A program made the translations under genes and the position numbers. From positions 1 through 16,328 of the forward strand of contig JAGCZK010000075.1 of assembly GCA_017960065.1 (NCBI GenBank): a DNA stretch of 16,328 bases. Direction: 5' to 3'. The stretch's first letter is position 1; the number at the start of each line of letters is the position of its first letter. The notes beneath the pieces were generated by a model, which searched no databases, was not told the DNA's origin, and saw nothing but the letters and a program-made list of their open reading frames with translations. The stretch comes from Paludibacteraceae bacterium (lineage in GTDB: Bacteria; Bacteroidota; Bacteroidia; Bacteroidales; Paludibacteraceae). Of the stretch, positions 7,007 to 15,514 are shown one piece after another.

Positions 7007-9538
7007 ATGAAAAAACTGATTGGCTTTTTAATGGGGGCGCTATGGCTGCTTGTACCTGCAAATGTATGGTCACAAGACGTAGTCGCCTCCATTTCGTTTA
7101 ACAACACCGTCGAAAGCAACCACATCACCCTCAACCCCAACGGGGGCGATTGTGAGGCCTATCTGGTACAGCATGGCGGGCAGTATTGCCTCGAAGTGCG
7201 CCAATACGCCTACTTTAAGGTGGACCATTCGGTGGTTTCAAGCAATGACCATAATTTAATTATACGCGTCACCTATTACGACGAGGGGACTTCCTCGTTC
7301 GGGTTCCAGTACAACGCCCTCAGCGAAGCCTATCGCACGATGAACTTTAACCGCGCCGACACCCCGCAATTCGTTTCGGCCACCGTGGCGGTGCAGGATG
7401 CCGCGCTCAACGGCCAGCAAAACGGCGGGTGCGACTTCCGCTTTTCCGGCGGGTTCCACCTCAAGAAGGTGGAGATTATGCGGGGGACGATGAACCCCGT
7501 TGCCGAACCGGTTCCCAACTACTCGTCGGTCGATCACAGCTATTCCGAATTCACGGGCAAAACCGTCGCCGGTTACCAAGGCTGGTTCCGCACCTCCGAC
7601 CGCTACCACAACTGGGGCCATTACGACTATGGCTCGCACGACCCCGACGGGACGGCCTGGCCGCGCGCCAACCACATCAGCGTCGATTTGTACCCCTACG
7701 TATGGGAATACGACGATGCGATTCTCGCCCAAACCGGTTTCCGGGATTTGGGTAGCGGCCAACCGGCCAAACTCTTTGATTCGAACACCTCGAGTGCCAT
7801 TGACACGCACTTCCGCTGGATGCGCGAATACGGGGTCGATGGGGCCGCCGTGCAACGCTTCGTCGGCAATGTCGGCCGCATTGTGTACAACAACGGCGAT
7901 GCCGACCAGTTGGCCAAAATCAAGCATGCCGCCGAGGCCAACAACCGCATCTTCTATGTGATGTACGACATTAGTGGCGGCCGCGAAAGCAACAACGGCG
8001 TCAGCCCCTATGTCGAGGACGTGGAGTTCGACTGGGTCTATAACGTCGAGCAGAACATGGGCCTGACCTCTTCGCCGGCCTACGCCAATGTTGGCGGCAA
8101 ACCGGTGGTCTGCATCTGGGGCCTCGGTGTGGGCGGACGGCCTACCCGCACTTCCGATTATCACGAACTCATCGACTTCTTCCATAACCGTGGGTGCTAT
8201 GTCATTATCGGCACGTCGGGCGCCTGGCGTCGCGACGGCGACGAAAAGCTGGCCGCCTACGCCAAAGCCGACATGCTCTCTCCTTGGTTTGTGGGAGCCT
8301 TCAAGTGGGACAGCGAAATCGAAAGCGCCTACCTGGAGGGCATGCCGCAGGACATTGCCTGGTGCGATGCCCACAACGTCAAATACCAGTCCGTCATCTT
8401 TTCGGGCTTCAGTTGGGCTTTGTGGACGAGCAGCCTGCCCAACATGTTCCCGCGCAATGCCGGCGAATTCTTCTGGTACCAGGCCTACCTGCTCAAGCAG
8501 CGCCACGGGCTCAACTACTTCTACATCGCCATGTTCGACGAATACGATGAGGGGACGGCCATCGCCAAAATGGCTTCCGACTACTTCGACATTCCGCAAG
8601 ACCAGTATTTTGTGACGGGCAGTGCCGATGGCTATTGGGTGTCGCAAGACTTCCAGCTGCGCGTGGCCGGTGCGGCCATTGACATGGTCAAGGGCAACAC
8701 CCCGCTGGTGCGCCATTGCCCGGTGCAGCATTCGTTGGGCCCGGTATATTACCGCAACAGTTTCGAAAGCAAGTACGTGCAATGCGTCGAGTCGCAATAC
8801 AACGGCTATTATCCGGTTGATCCCTGCTTTAAGAACCCTTCGGTGCAGTCTGCTGCCGCCGCCGACCAGTCGGTGGTCGAGATCCGTCGTGAGCCGGGTC
8901 ATTCGGGCGACTATGTGGCCGTAGCCGAAGGCAAATCCTCGGCGGGAACGATTTACTACTACAAAATCGCCGACGTGCGGATTCCCGTTAAGGAAGGCAT
9001 GAAACTCTCCTTCTGGAAAAAGACCCTGAACGATTTGGGCCGCTATGCCTTTGTCGATTTGGTGACGGCCCACGGGCACACCTTGCGCGACAACGGTTAT
9101 CGCGACCAGGACAACCGTCCGATGCACCCTGCCGAGGGCCACGGTACGGTAGGGCAAGGCTGGGAGCGTTTTGAGTGCCAGATTGGCCAGGGCATATATG
9201 TGGGCGATACGATTCGCACCATCCTCATTGCCTACGACCATTCGGGCGACGGCAATTACAGTGCCATGTTTGACGACATTCTGATTGAAGACGGCGAGCT
9301 GCCTGTTTCGCAAGTCGGTCAGGTGGCACAGGCCGGGCGCGGCTTGCGTGTGCAAGGCAAAACGGCCATTCTGGAGGGCTACGACAATGCCCAGGTATGC
9401 TTGTATGACTTGAGTGGCCGGCTGGTCCAAACCTTCTCGGAGGTGAACGGTCAGGTGGTGTTACCTGTGACGAAAGGCATCTACCTGCTGGTGGTGCGCG
9501 ACGGGCAGGGGCAGGATTTTTACAAGCTTTTGTATTAG
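7007..9538 (+). CDS. Large secreted GH99/GH71-like glycoside hydrolase with type A T9SS tail
   Basis: 843 residues. The start at 7007 gives a good signal peptide (MKKLIGFLMGALWLLVPANVWS) and lies just after a perfect -7 box. An N-terminal beta-sandwich (about residues 24-160) is followed by a (beta/alpha)8-type domain (about 180-565). That domain has VAGYQGWF (187-194), VDLYPYVWEYDD, and a late FDEYDEGT stretch (510-517) whose two glutamates (E512, E515) sit where GH99 enzymes carry their catalytic EWHEG motif. Next is a carbohydrate-binding-type beta-sandwich (about 600-762), then a type A T9SS sorting domain (about 780-843) with VCLYDLSGRLVQ and PVTKGIYLLVV. GH99 acts on alpha-mannans and GH71 on alpha-1,3-glucan; this subgroup's substrate is not established here. 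Exported through the outer membrane by T9SS. Divergent from the GH30 operon and convergent with the second GH30. Confidence 0.82.
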   Translation: MKKLIGFLMGALWLLVPANVWSQDVVASISFNNTVESNHITLNPNGGDCEAYLVQHGGQYCLEVRQYAYFKVDHSVVSSNDHNLIIRVTYYDEGTSSFGFQYNALSEAYRTMNFNRADTPQFVSATVAVQDAALNGQQNGGCDFRFSGGFHLKKVEIMRGTMNPVAEPVPNYSSVDHSYSEFTGKTVAGYQGWFRTSDRYHNWGHYDYGSHDPDGTAWPRANHISVDLYPYVWEYDDAILAQTGFRDLGSGQPAKLFDSNTSSAIDTHFRWMREYGVDGAAVQRFVGNVGRIVYNNGDADQLAKIKHAAEANNRIFYVMYDISGGRESNNGVSPYVEDVEFDWVYNVEQNMGLTSSPAYANVGGKPVVCIWGLGVGGRPTRTSDYHELIDFFHNRGCYVIIGTSGAWRRDGDEKLAAYAKADMLSPWFVGAFKWDSEIESAYLEGMPQDIAWCDAHNVKYQSVIFSGFSWALWTSSLPNMFPRNAGEFFWYQAYLLKQRHGLNYFYIAMFDEYDEGTAIAKMASDYFDIPQDQYFVTGSADGYWVSQDFQLRVAGAAIDMVKGNTPLVRHCPVQHSLGPVYYRNSFESKYVQCVESQYNGYYPVDPCFKNPSVQSAAAADQSVVEIRREPGHSGDYVAVAEGKSSAGTIYYYKIADVRIPVKEGMKLSFWKKTLNDLGRYAFVDLVTAHGHTLRDNGYRDQDNRPMHPAEGHGTVGQGWERFECQIGQGIYVGDTIRTILIAYDHSGDGNYSAMFDDILIEDGELPVSQVGQVAQAGRGLRVQGKTAILEGYDNAQVCLYDLSGRLVQTFSEVNGQVVLPVTKGIYLLVVRDGQGQDFYKLLY

Positions 9539-9576
9539 GATCTCACTAAAAGATCATCTTCATAGCAATCAGGGGG

Positions 9577-9606
9577 AAGGGATGCCGCGAACGAGGGGCA
9601 TCCCTT
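9577..9606. terminator. Hairpin between convergent glycosidase genes
   Basis: A perfect 10-bp stem, AAGGGATGCC (9577-9586) pairing with GGCATCCCTT (9597-9606), surrounds a 10-base loop. It lies between the stop at 9538 and the opposing stop at 9608, so it can serve both genes. The T tract is weak (CTTATTTC on the + strand) and absent on the minus strand. Confidence 0.65.
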
Positions 9607-9607
9607 C

Positions 9608-10984
9608 TTATTTCAGGGCATTCTCCTGCTCTTGCCAGCAGAAGGTGACGGCCGAACCGGGAGGAATCAGGTAACTGAAGGCCTGGCGGCCGCAATTGAC
9701 CGTGGTGTGTTGGCTCGTGTTGCCTTCGTTGAGCAGGATGAGGGCGTAGTCGCCGTCGCTGTTTCGGAAGCAGACGGCCGGCATCGAGGGCGAAAAGCAG
9801 CCGACCCGGACGGCCCCGGGCTTGACGAAGCGCGATACTTGTCCGATAATGTAGTACGAAGCGTTTCGGGCATACACTCCGGCTCCCGGGTCGATGGTAA
9901 AGGCTCCCAGACAACTGTTGCAGCCGCCTTGCGTGTGCGGGCCGTTGTCGGGGTCTGCGGCCAGGTTCCATTCGAGCACGGTGCGCGACCAGTTCGACAG
10001 GCTGCCGATGACCACATGCTTGATGTGCCAGAGAAAATCGTCGTAAAAGTTGCCGTTGGCCCCGGTATATTGCTCCGTAAAATAGACATTTTTGCCCGTA
10101 GCGCTGCGATAATCGCTCAGGGCGGAGATTTCCCCACCATACAGGTGAAAAGCCGCACCATCGACATATTTTGAGTGTTTGGAAACGAAAATGGGATAGG
10201 CTTTGTCGTTGCAGTTGTGGTCGAAGGCGATGATGCGCACCTTGGCCAAGCCGTTGCGGTGCAGGGCCGGACCCAAGTGCCGGTTGATAAAGTTCAGCTG
10301 TTCTTCGGCCGTCATCAGCATGCTGGGGTTGTTGTGGCGGTTGCCCGGTTCGTTCTGGGGCGTCAGGGCCCAGATGGTCAGGCCTTCGGCCCGCATGGCC
10401 TGCAGGTATTTGACAAAGTAGGCGGCATACACGTCGTAGCAGTCGGGAGCCAGGTGTCCGGAGCTGTCTTTCATCCACCAGGGGGCCGACCAGGGAGTGG
10501 CAATCAGCTTCAAATCGGGGTTGATGGTTTTGGCCCGCTTGAGCAGCGGAAACAGCCATTGGCGGTCGGGCCCGTCGAGGCTGAAGTGTTCGAGCAGGAA
10601 GTCGCCGGGGTAGTCGTCGTACGAGTAGCTGCTGCTCGACAAATCGGTGGCGCCGATGCCGATGCGTACGACCGACACGCCGAGGCCGAACCGGGTGTCG
10701 AAAATCTCGCGCAGCAGCGAATCCTGTTGGGCTTTGGGGAGCGAGGCGATCAGTTCGGCACTGCCTTCGGTAAAGGTATAGCCGAACCCATCGACGCTTT
10801 GAAACGAAACCGTGGGGTCGATCATGACCCACGAACTGGTAAAGTATTGTTGCCCCATCTGTACCGCCTGCTTTTGGGTAAGCAGGTGCGCACCATCGCC
10901 CGAGCTCACCCAGGGGATGACCGTTTGGGCTTGCGTCAGACAGCACAAACAGCAGGCGCCGAATACAGGGAGGAAACGTCTCAT
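9608..10984 (-). CDS. Secreted glycoside hydrolase family 30 enzyme (second, divergent copy)
   Basis: 458 residues from the Met at 10984. The start is chosen because it opens a signal sequence (MRRFLPVFGACCLCCLTQAQ); an upstream in-frame start at 11071 only adds untypical sequence. The cysteines at the signal end leave open a lipoprotein. GH30 landmarks: GFGYTFTEGSAEL near residues 66-78, ATPWSAPWWMKD near 162-173, acid/base E212 in TPQNEP, nucleophile E304 in VYFTEQYTG. The FTEQ context differs from FTEG in the other GH30 of this window and resembles GH30_3-type bacterial enzymes, which include endo-beta-1,6-glucanases; subfamily is a guess. It shares architecture but only limited identity with the other copy, so this is not a recent duplication. 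It is monocistronic, ending against the hairpin at 9577-9606. Confidence 0.88.
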   Translation of the reverse strand: MRRFLPVFGACCLCCLTQAQTVIPWVSSGDGAHLLTQKQAVQMGQQYFTSSWVMIDPTVSFQSVDGFGYTFTEGSAELIASLPKAQQDSLLREIFDTRFGLGVSVVRIGIGATDLSSSSYSYDDYPGDFLLEHFSLDGPDRQWLFPLLKRAKTINPDLKLIATPWSAPWWMKDSSGHLAPDCYDVYAAYFVKYLQAMRAEGLTIWALTPQNEPGNRHNNPSMLMTAEEQLNFINRHLGPALHRNGLAKVRIIAFDHNCNDKAYPIFVSKHSKYVDGAAFHLYGGEISALSDYRSATGKNVYFTEQYTGANGNFYDDFLWHIKHVVIGSLSNWSRTVLEWNLAADPDNGPHTQGGCNSCLGAFTIDPGAGVYARNASYYIIGQVSRFVKPGAVRVGCFSPSMPAVCFRNSDGDYALILLNEGNTSQHTTVNCGRQAFSYLIPPGSAVTFCWQEQENALK

Positions 10985-11000
10985 TCGTTGAATTTTAGGA

Positions 11001-11032
11001 CAAAGTTCGCTAAAAATCAGGAGCGTATCGAA
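11001..11032 (-). promoter_or_regulatory. Weak candidate promoter for the second GH30 gene
   Basis: On the minus strand, TTCG (11029-11032) and GAACTTTG (11001-11008) are 20 bases apart. This is the Bacteroidota TTTG-N20-TAnnTTTG layout with one mismatch in each box, 16 bases before the start codon. Confidence 0.35.
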
Positions 11033-11196
11033 CAAGATAGGTCGAAAAGTGGATGTAATTCTCTTTCTCAAACCTGTTATGTTGGTGGTATTCAGTCGGT
11101 TGTACTCTCGAGTTTACACAAAAGCCCCGATAGTTGTAAAGCCGATGTAGACGAGAATGAAAAAAAATCCGTAAATCTACATTGGAACACGATGCC

Positions 11197-14100
11197 TCAG
11201 GAACTGTATTTCTTGAAATTTTCGGCTTGCTCGAAGATTTCTTTATACACTTCGTCGCGTTCGACAGGGGGGTATCCATGTTCGTCCAACAGCATGATAA
11301 GTCCTACTTTCAGTGCGGACTTGATGTCGTCCCGTTTGTCCCAATCGGGGTAACGGGCTTCGGAATCCACCAGTATTTTCACTTCTTTGGCCAGTACGAC
11401 CAGTTTGTCTTCGGGATAGGTGAAATCGTATTTGATGCAGAGGGATTTCAGGATGTCGTAGAAGGCCTTTTCTTCAAAGTCGATGCCAAGTTCATCTCCG
11501 GATTTGAATGCCTTGCGGACATCCCAAATCATATTGGTCAGAGTTTCTGCGATTTCCTCATAAACCTCGCTTTTAAGGATGTCGTTGACCGACCGGTCAT
11601 TGTACTTCTCCACAACGGCTTGCATTTTCTTGGTAAAGTCAACTCCTTGAATTTTGTTGACGCGCTTCAACTGTTCTATGGATTTTAAAAGCAGCTTTTG
11701 CAGCAGTTTGATTTTGGTGTTGGGCAGTTTGATTCGATCTATTTTTGACAGGTATTCATCGTCAAACAAGTCTTGTTGGGCGCTTGTGTCGTCACCCATT
11801 TTCAGGATTTCTTCGACGCCGTCGCTCAACAGGGCGTTTTTGATCATTTCCCTTACGCGGGCGTTCATCTGGGCGACATCGGGGGCATCGCCCTTGGTTA
11901 GTTTGTGGATGATGGCCCGTATGGCAAAATAGAAATGGGCGTAATCCCGTTCCTTGTCGGTCAGGTCCTCACATCCGACGCAGATGTCATACGCCGCTTT
12001 GAGCCGTTTGGTCAAGGCCATGAATCTGCTTTCCTGTTCTTTGCTTGCTTGTACGTATTCGGAGGCATTCCGCAGCGTGTTCAATTGTTCAAGGGCGGAG
12101 CCGGAAAAGTATTTGCTGTCGTCGAAAGCATGCATGATTTTGGCCAGTAGGTCAAGGTGGTCTCGAACCACCACAAGCGATTGCTCAATGTCCTCAAAGT
12201 TCTGGGCGTCTCCTTTGGAGTATTGCGCAAGCGCAAGGTTCATTTGTCGCTTGATGCCGATGTAATCCACAATCAAGCCTTTTTCCTTCTGTTCGAACTT
12301 ACGGTTGACGCGCGATATGGTTTGGATGAGATTGTGTCGTTGAATCGGTTTGTCAATGTACATGGTGTCCAAAAACGGGACGTCAAAACCTGTGAGCCAC
12401 ATGTCAACGACAATGGCTATCTTGAAGTTGGACTTCTCGTTTTTGAATTGACGGTCCATCTCTTTGCGATACTCCTTGTTGCCGAGCAGGTTGTATAGCT
12501 CGGGAGGGTCGTTGGGGTTGGTCGTCATGATCAGTTTGATTTTTTCGATGGGTTTCAACTCCCGCTTTTCCTTGTCGGTAAGAACGGCTCCTTCTTCCGC
12601 GGCCTGGATTTCATTCCACTCCGGGCGGATTTTCAGAACTTGTTGGTAGAAGGCATAGGCGATTTCACGCGTGCTGCTTACGAACATGGCTTTCCCCTTG
12701 ACGGTCGATCCTTCGGCAACGCGTTGCTCATAGTGTTGCACAAAGTCCTTGGCCAAGGCTTCCAATCGTTTGGGGTTGCCGAGAATGGCGCGCATGTTGG
12801 CGGATTCATCCTTGCTTTGGTTGATTTGGTATTGGCTTGAACCGAGTTGCTCCGCTTCGGCGTAATACTGCTCGATTTTTTCGAGCTCGCTGTTGTCGAG
12901 GGCGACTTTTGCCGCACGGCCTTCATACACGATACGCACGGTGATTTCGTCATTGACGGATTCGGTCATGGTGTAGGAGTCGGCAATCGGGCCGAACACA
13001 TCAAGGGTGGCGTCAACGGGGGTGCCTGTGAAACCAACATAGGTGGCGTTGGGCAACGAGTTGTGCAGGTGTTTGGCGAAGCCGTAGGTGCGGACGACAC
13101 CTTGTTCGGTAAACCGGATTCTCTGGTCCAGGTTGATTTGGCTTCGGTGTGCTTCGTCCGAGATGCAGACGATGTTGTTGCGTTCGCTTAGCAGGTCGGT
13201 GTCTTCGTTGAATTTGTGGATGGTGGTGAGAAAAACGCCTCCGCTTTTCCGTCCGCGAAGTTTCTTGCGGAGGTCGGCCCGGCTTTCTACACTTTCGACA
13301 AGGTCGTCCCCGATATAGGTTTTGGCGGCAATGAATTGGGCCGACAATTGGTCGTCGAGGTCGGTGCGGTCGGTGATGAGCACGATTGTCGGTCCTGCCA
13401 TGGATTCGCTTCGCATCAACAAGCGTGTAAGGAACAGCATCGTGTAGCTTTTTCCGCAGCCGGTCGCACCGAAATAGGTGCCTCCTTTTCCGTCTCCTTG
13501 CGGGCGCAGGGCTTTTTGAATGGAGCTGAAAAGGGCGCGTGCGGCAAAGTATTGCGGGTAGCGGCATACAATTTTCAGGTCTTTGTTGCTGCTGTCAGGG
13601 AAATAGATGAAGTTTCGGACAAGGTCGCGCAGCCGGTTGGGTTCGAGCATTCCCTCGATCAAGGTAAACATGCTGTCAATGCCGTCTTTTTCGTTGTTGT
13701 CATCGACTCTCCGCCAGGAATAGAAGAATTCGTATGGGGCGAAGAAGGATCCGGCTTTGTTGTTGACTCCGTCGCTGATGATGCAGAATGCGTTGTATTT
13801 GAACAGATCGGGGATGTCTCTCCGGTAGCGGATGGTGAGTTGTTCGTATGCGTTGTGGATGGTGGTGTCTTCGCGGATGGCGCTTTTGAATTCAAAAACC
13901 ACCAATGGCAGGCCGTTGATGAAGATAATGCCGTCGGGTATTCGTTTTTCGTTGACTCCTTGTATTTCGAATTGGTTGACGAATTTATACAGGTTTTTGT
14001 TCGCTTGTCCATACGAGGCTTGCGGGTCGCCGATGGTGCTTACGGACAGAAGTTTGTCGGCATCGGGTTTCCGCTGTTTGTCCAGGTCGGAGTAATCGAT

Positions 14101-14418
14101 CAGCTCGATGTAGAGGTCTTTTTCCTTGGGGTTTTCGCGCTTGAGCAGAAATCCGTCCATGACCATCTGCATGAAGGTTTTGTTGCTTCCGTACAGGTCC
14201 GAAGCAGGCAAGGACTTTATGCGCAGTACGATGGAGTTGATCTCGTTTTCGGTAATCCGGTTTTGGGCATACCGTCTGCGCAGGTATTGTTTCAGGTCTT
14301 GCTCAATCAGCACCTCGTCGGCCGCACGCGGTATGTTCTCGCCCAAAACATGCTCATAGCCTTGCTTTTCGAGCAATTCCACAAATACTTGTTCCAGTTT
14401 TGCTTCGGTAAATTTCAT
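11197..14418 (-). CDS. hsdR: Type I restriction enzyme R subunit (HsdR)
   Basis: 1073 residues, full length for the family. The N-terminal nuclease domain has the PD-(D/E)xK-type triad in PDGIIF (D162) and FEFKS (E176, K178). The SF2 translocase has Walker A GATGCGKS (317-324), TDRTDLDDQL (349-358), DEAH (421-424), GFTGTP (462-467), FVSSTREIA (579-587), MWLTGFDVP (673-681) and HNLIQTISRVNR (695-706). The C-terminal part is helical, as expected for binding the methyltransferase core. HsdR translocates and cuts unmethylated DNA, but only with an HsdM2-HsdS complex; neither partner gene is in the window. All motifs are intact, so the gene looks functional. It follows the DUF2971 gene by 80 bases on the same strand. 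It ends 212 bases before the GH30 start, and no clear terminator is visible there. Confidence 0.93.
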   Translation of the reverse strand: MKFTEAKLEQVFVELLEKQGYEHVLGENIPRAADEVLIEQDLKQYLRRRYAQNRITENEINSIVLRIKSLPASDLYGSNKTFMQMVMDGFLLKRENPKEKDLYIELIDYSDLDKQRKPDADKLLSVSTIGDPQASYGQANKNLYKFVNQFEIQGVNEKRIPDGIIFINGLPLVVFEFKSAIREDTTIHNAYEQLTIRYRRDIPDLFKYNAFCIISDGVNNKAGSFFAPYEFFYSWRRVDDNNEKDGIDSMFTLIEGMLEPNRLRDLVRNFIYFPDSSNKDLKIVCRYPQYFAARALFSSIQKALRPQGDGKGGTYFGATGCGKSYTMLFLTRLLMRSESMAGPTIVLITDRTDLDDQLSAQFIAAKTYIGDDLVESVESRADLRKKLRGRKSGGVFLTTIHKFNEDTDLLSERNNIVCISDEAHRSQINLDQRIRFTEQGVVRTYGFAKHLHNSLPNATYVGFTGTPVDATLDVFGPIADSYTMTESVNDEITVRIVYEGRAAKVALDNSELEKIEQYYAEAEQLGSSQYQINQSKDESANMRAILGNPKRLEALAKDFVQHYEQRVAEGSTVKGKAMFVSSTREIAYAFYQQVLKIRPEWNEIQAAEEGAVLTDKEKRELKPIEKIKLIMTTNPNDPPELYNLLGNKEYRKEMDRQFKNEKSNFKIAIVVDMWLTGFDVPFLDTMYIDKPIQRHNLIQTISRVNRKFEQKEKGLIVDYIGIKRQMNLALAQYSKGDAQNFEDIEQSLVVVRDHLDLLAKIMHAFDDSKYFSGSALEQLNTLRNASEYVQASKEQESRFMALTKRLKAAYDICVGCEDLTDKERDYAHFYFAIRAIIHKLTKGDAPDVAQMNARVREMIKNALLSDGVEEILKMGDDTSAQQDLFDDEYLSKIDRIKLPNTKIKLLQKLLLKSIEQLKRVNKIQGVDFTKKMQAVVEKYNDRSVNDILKSEVYEEIAETLTNMIWDVRKAFKSGDELGIDFEEKAFYDILKSLCIKYDFTYPEDKLVVLAKEVKILVDSEARYPDWDKRDDIKSALKVGLIMLLDEHGYPPVERDEVYKEIFEQAENFKKYSS

Positions 14419-14498
14419 ATGGAGGGATTTAGTTGTTGCCGTCTTCCGATTTCAAATTCGTCATGTATGGGGATTCATGATAAAAGTTTGTCTTATAC

Positions 14499-15284
14499 TC
14501 AGTCTTTCCTATGGACAAGGTTAAGATTCTCTTCTTTCAAGCCGAAGGTTCCGTCTGCCATTTGTCTCATTTGAGAGAATCCGACATGTTGCATTCCGTT
14601 CTCGTTGCACAACGAAATGTATTTGTTGATTGTTTCGATTGAGGTTCTACATCCAAAAATGATTTTTTTTAGAGCTTGAGGGTTGAATTTGACTGCTTGA
14701 CCTTGGGAGTTTCGTAGAACGGAGTCTCCAAATAGCAGTTTTCTGACCTCTTCCTCGTAACGCCAACCTTCGTATTTGGCGAGGATGCAGTTTTCGGTTA
14801 ATTTTTGGGCACCATTTGGAGCAATAACATTGCTTGCGGAGGCTTTCGCGACATAGTTGATTTCCCCGCAAAAACTGAAGAAGTTGAGGTCTGCACAAAC
14901 GTCAAACATAAAACACATTCCAGTATGTTCTTTTGCGTAATGTGACCACATTAGGATATTGTTGCAGTTCTTACTGAAGCAACATACTCTAATACTCGCG
15001 AGTGCTGCATCCGTGAATTCTTTGGTCTTGTTCATGTTAAGTTGCTGATGGAGAACTTTTGGTGCTATGCGATTGATGCCGTGGATAAAAGCATCGTCTA
15101 GCTGTGAAATCCATTCCCTCTTTTGTTCGTTTGTTGATTCCTCAATGATACTCCAACAATCAAACGGATCATTGAAACATGTCGGAGAGCAAAGCCACAA
15201 TTCATGCTCCGAGATGATTCTTTCGGTATTCGGAGAATCTTCTCTATATTTGTATAATATGTTGGTTTTTAGTGCTCCTAACAT
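14499..15284 (-). CDS. DUF2971-like protein
   Basis: 261 residues from the ATG at 15284 (the preceding in-frame TTG is not needed). DUF2971 hallmarks are visible: LYKYR near the start, an FNDPFD motif (residues 37-42), CFSKNCNNILMWSHYAKEHTG (102-122) and WRYEEEVRK (174-182). The biochemical role of the family is not established; members are common in mobile and defence-rich regions. No signal peptide or membrane span, so cytoplasmic. It lies directly upstream of hsdR in the same orientation with an 80-base gap, and directly behind the remnants of two other genes whose scar begins ten bases before its ATG. Its promoter is not evident, so transcription may come from further upstream. Base composition is more AT-rich than the carbohydrate genes. 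Confidence 0.8.
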   Translation of the reverse strand: MLGALKTNILYKYREDSPNTERIISEHELWLCSPTCFNDPFDCWSIIEESTNEQKREWISQLDDAFIHGINRIAPKVLHQQLNMNKTKEFTDAALASIRVCCFSKNCNNILMWSHYAKEHTGMCFMFDVCADLNFFSFCGEINYVAKASASNVIAPNGAQKLTENCILAKYEGWRYEEEVRKLLFGDSVLRNSQGQAVKFNPQALKKIIFGCRTSIETINKYISLCNENGMQHVGFSQMRQMADGTFGLKEENLNLVHRKD

Positions 15285-15293
15285 CAAATGTCC

Positions 15294-15412
15294 CTAAAGT
15301 TTTGTCAGTTCTTGCCTATATAACGATGGTAATTGGGTCTCTAATCTGAGAATCACTTGCCCTTGTCCTCCTCCTCGGGCAGTTGGTATAATATGAATTG
15401 GATTTCGTTCAT
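15294..15412 (-). pseudogene. Frameshifted remnant of a RhuM-like N-terminus
   Basis: On the minus strand an ATG at 15412 opens MNEIQFILYQLPEEEDKGK and stops at once. A single shift just inside the GAG/GAC repeat restores a frame, GQVILRLETQLPSLYRQELTKL, that ends at 15294. Together they resemble the start of RhuM-family virulence/phage-type proteins (short N-terminal strand pattern, then a region leading to an HTH), which in Bacteroidota often sit inside type I R-M operons. This is recognition by eye, so the family call is tentative. The remainder of the gene is absent; DUF2971 begins ten bases later. Confidence 0.4.
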
Positions 15413-15498
15413 TTGAGTGGAATTTTATGCCAATTTAATCGTCGTTCAAACAGCTCAATGATGCCAATTTCCAGCGTATGTTCGTTAAAGTGTGACAT
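15409..15498 (-). pseudogene. Remnant of an HsdR-like N-terminus
   Basis: On the minus strand an ATG at 15498 opens a 29-residue frame beginning MSHFNEHTLEIGIIELFE. It can be aligned with the first residues of the intact HsdR in this window (MKFTEAKLEQVFVELLE): the F-x-E-x-x-L-E spacing and the E-L-x-E end are shared. The frame then runs into unrelated sequence and stops, its TGA overlapping the ATG of the RhuM-like remnant (ATGA). I read it as the first ~18 codons of a second hsdR left by a large internal deletion. A chance short ORF remains possible. Confidence 0.4.
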
Positions 15499-15514
15499 AG
15501 GCTTATGTTAATTT

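Noticed and set aside
7256..9430. Long minus-strand open frame of 724 codons opposite the GH99/71-like gene
   Set aside because: It has no recognisable domain or signal peptide, and the + strand protein is complete with signal peptide, catalytic motif and T9SS tail. It is a mirror of codon bias in a GC-rich gene.
9546..10946. 466-codon minus-strand frame overlapping the second GH30
   Set aside because: Alternative frame of the GH30 gene, rich in Arg and Pro, without GH30 motifs.
11145..11182. Inverted repeat ATGTAGA/TCTACAT behind hsdR, considered as a terminator
   Set aside because: Stem of only 7 AT-rich pairs with a 24-base loop and the A/T run inside the loop, not after the stem.
11072..11196. 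Search for an extra small gene or HsdS remnant between hsdR and the second GH30
   Set aside because: No frame of convincing length or recognisable sequence was seen; only the weak promoter near 11001-11032.
10175..11353. 392-codon + strand open frame across the second GH30 gene and the hsdR end
   Set aside because: It runs antisense through a gene with intact catalytic motifs and across two intergenic boundaries, and its product has no domain pattern.
13216..14574. 452-codon + strand open frame opposite hsdR
   Set aside because: Antisense to the HsdR nuclease domain, which has an intact catalytic triad; no recognisable product.
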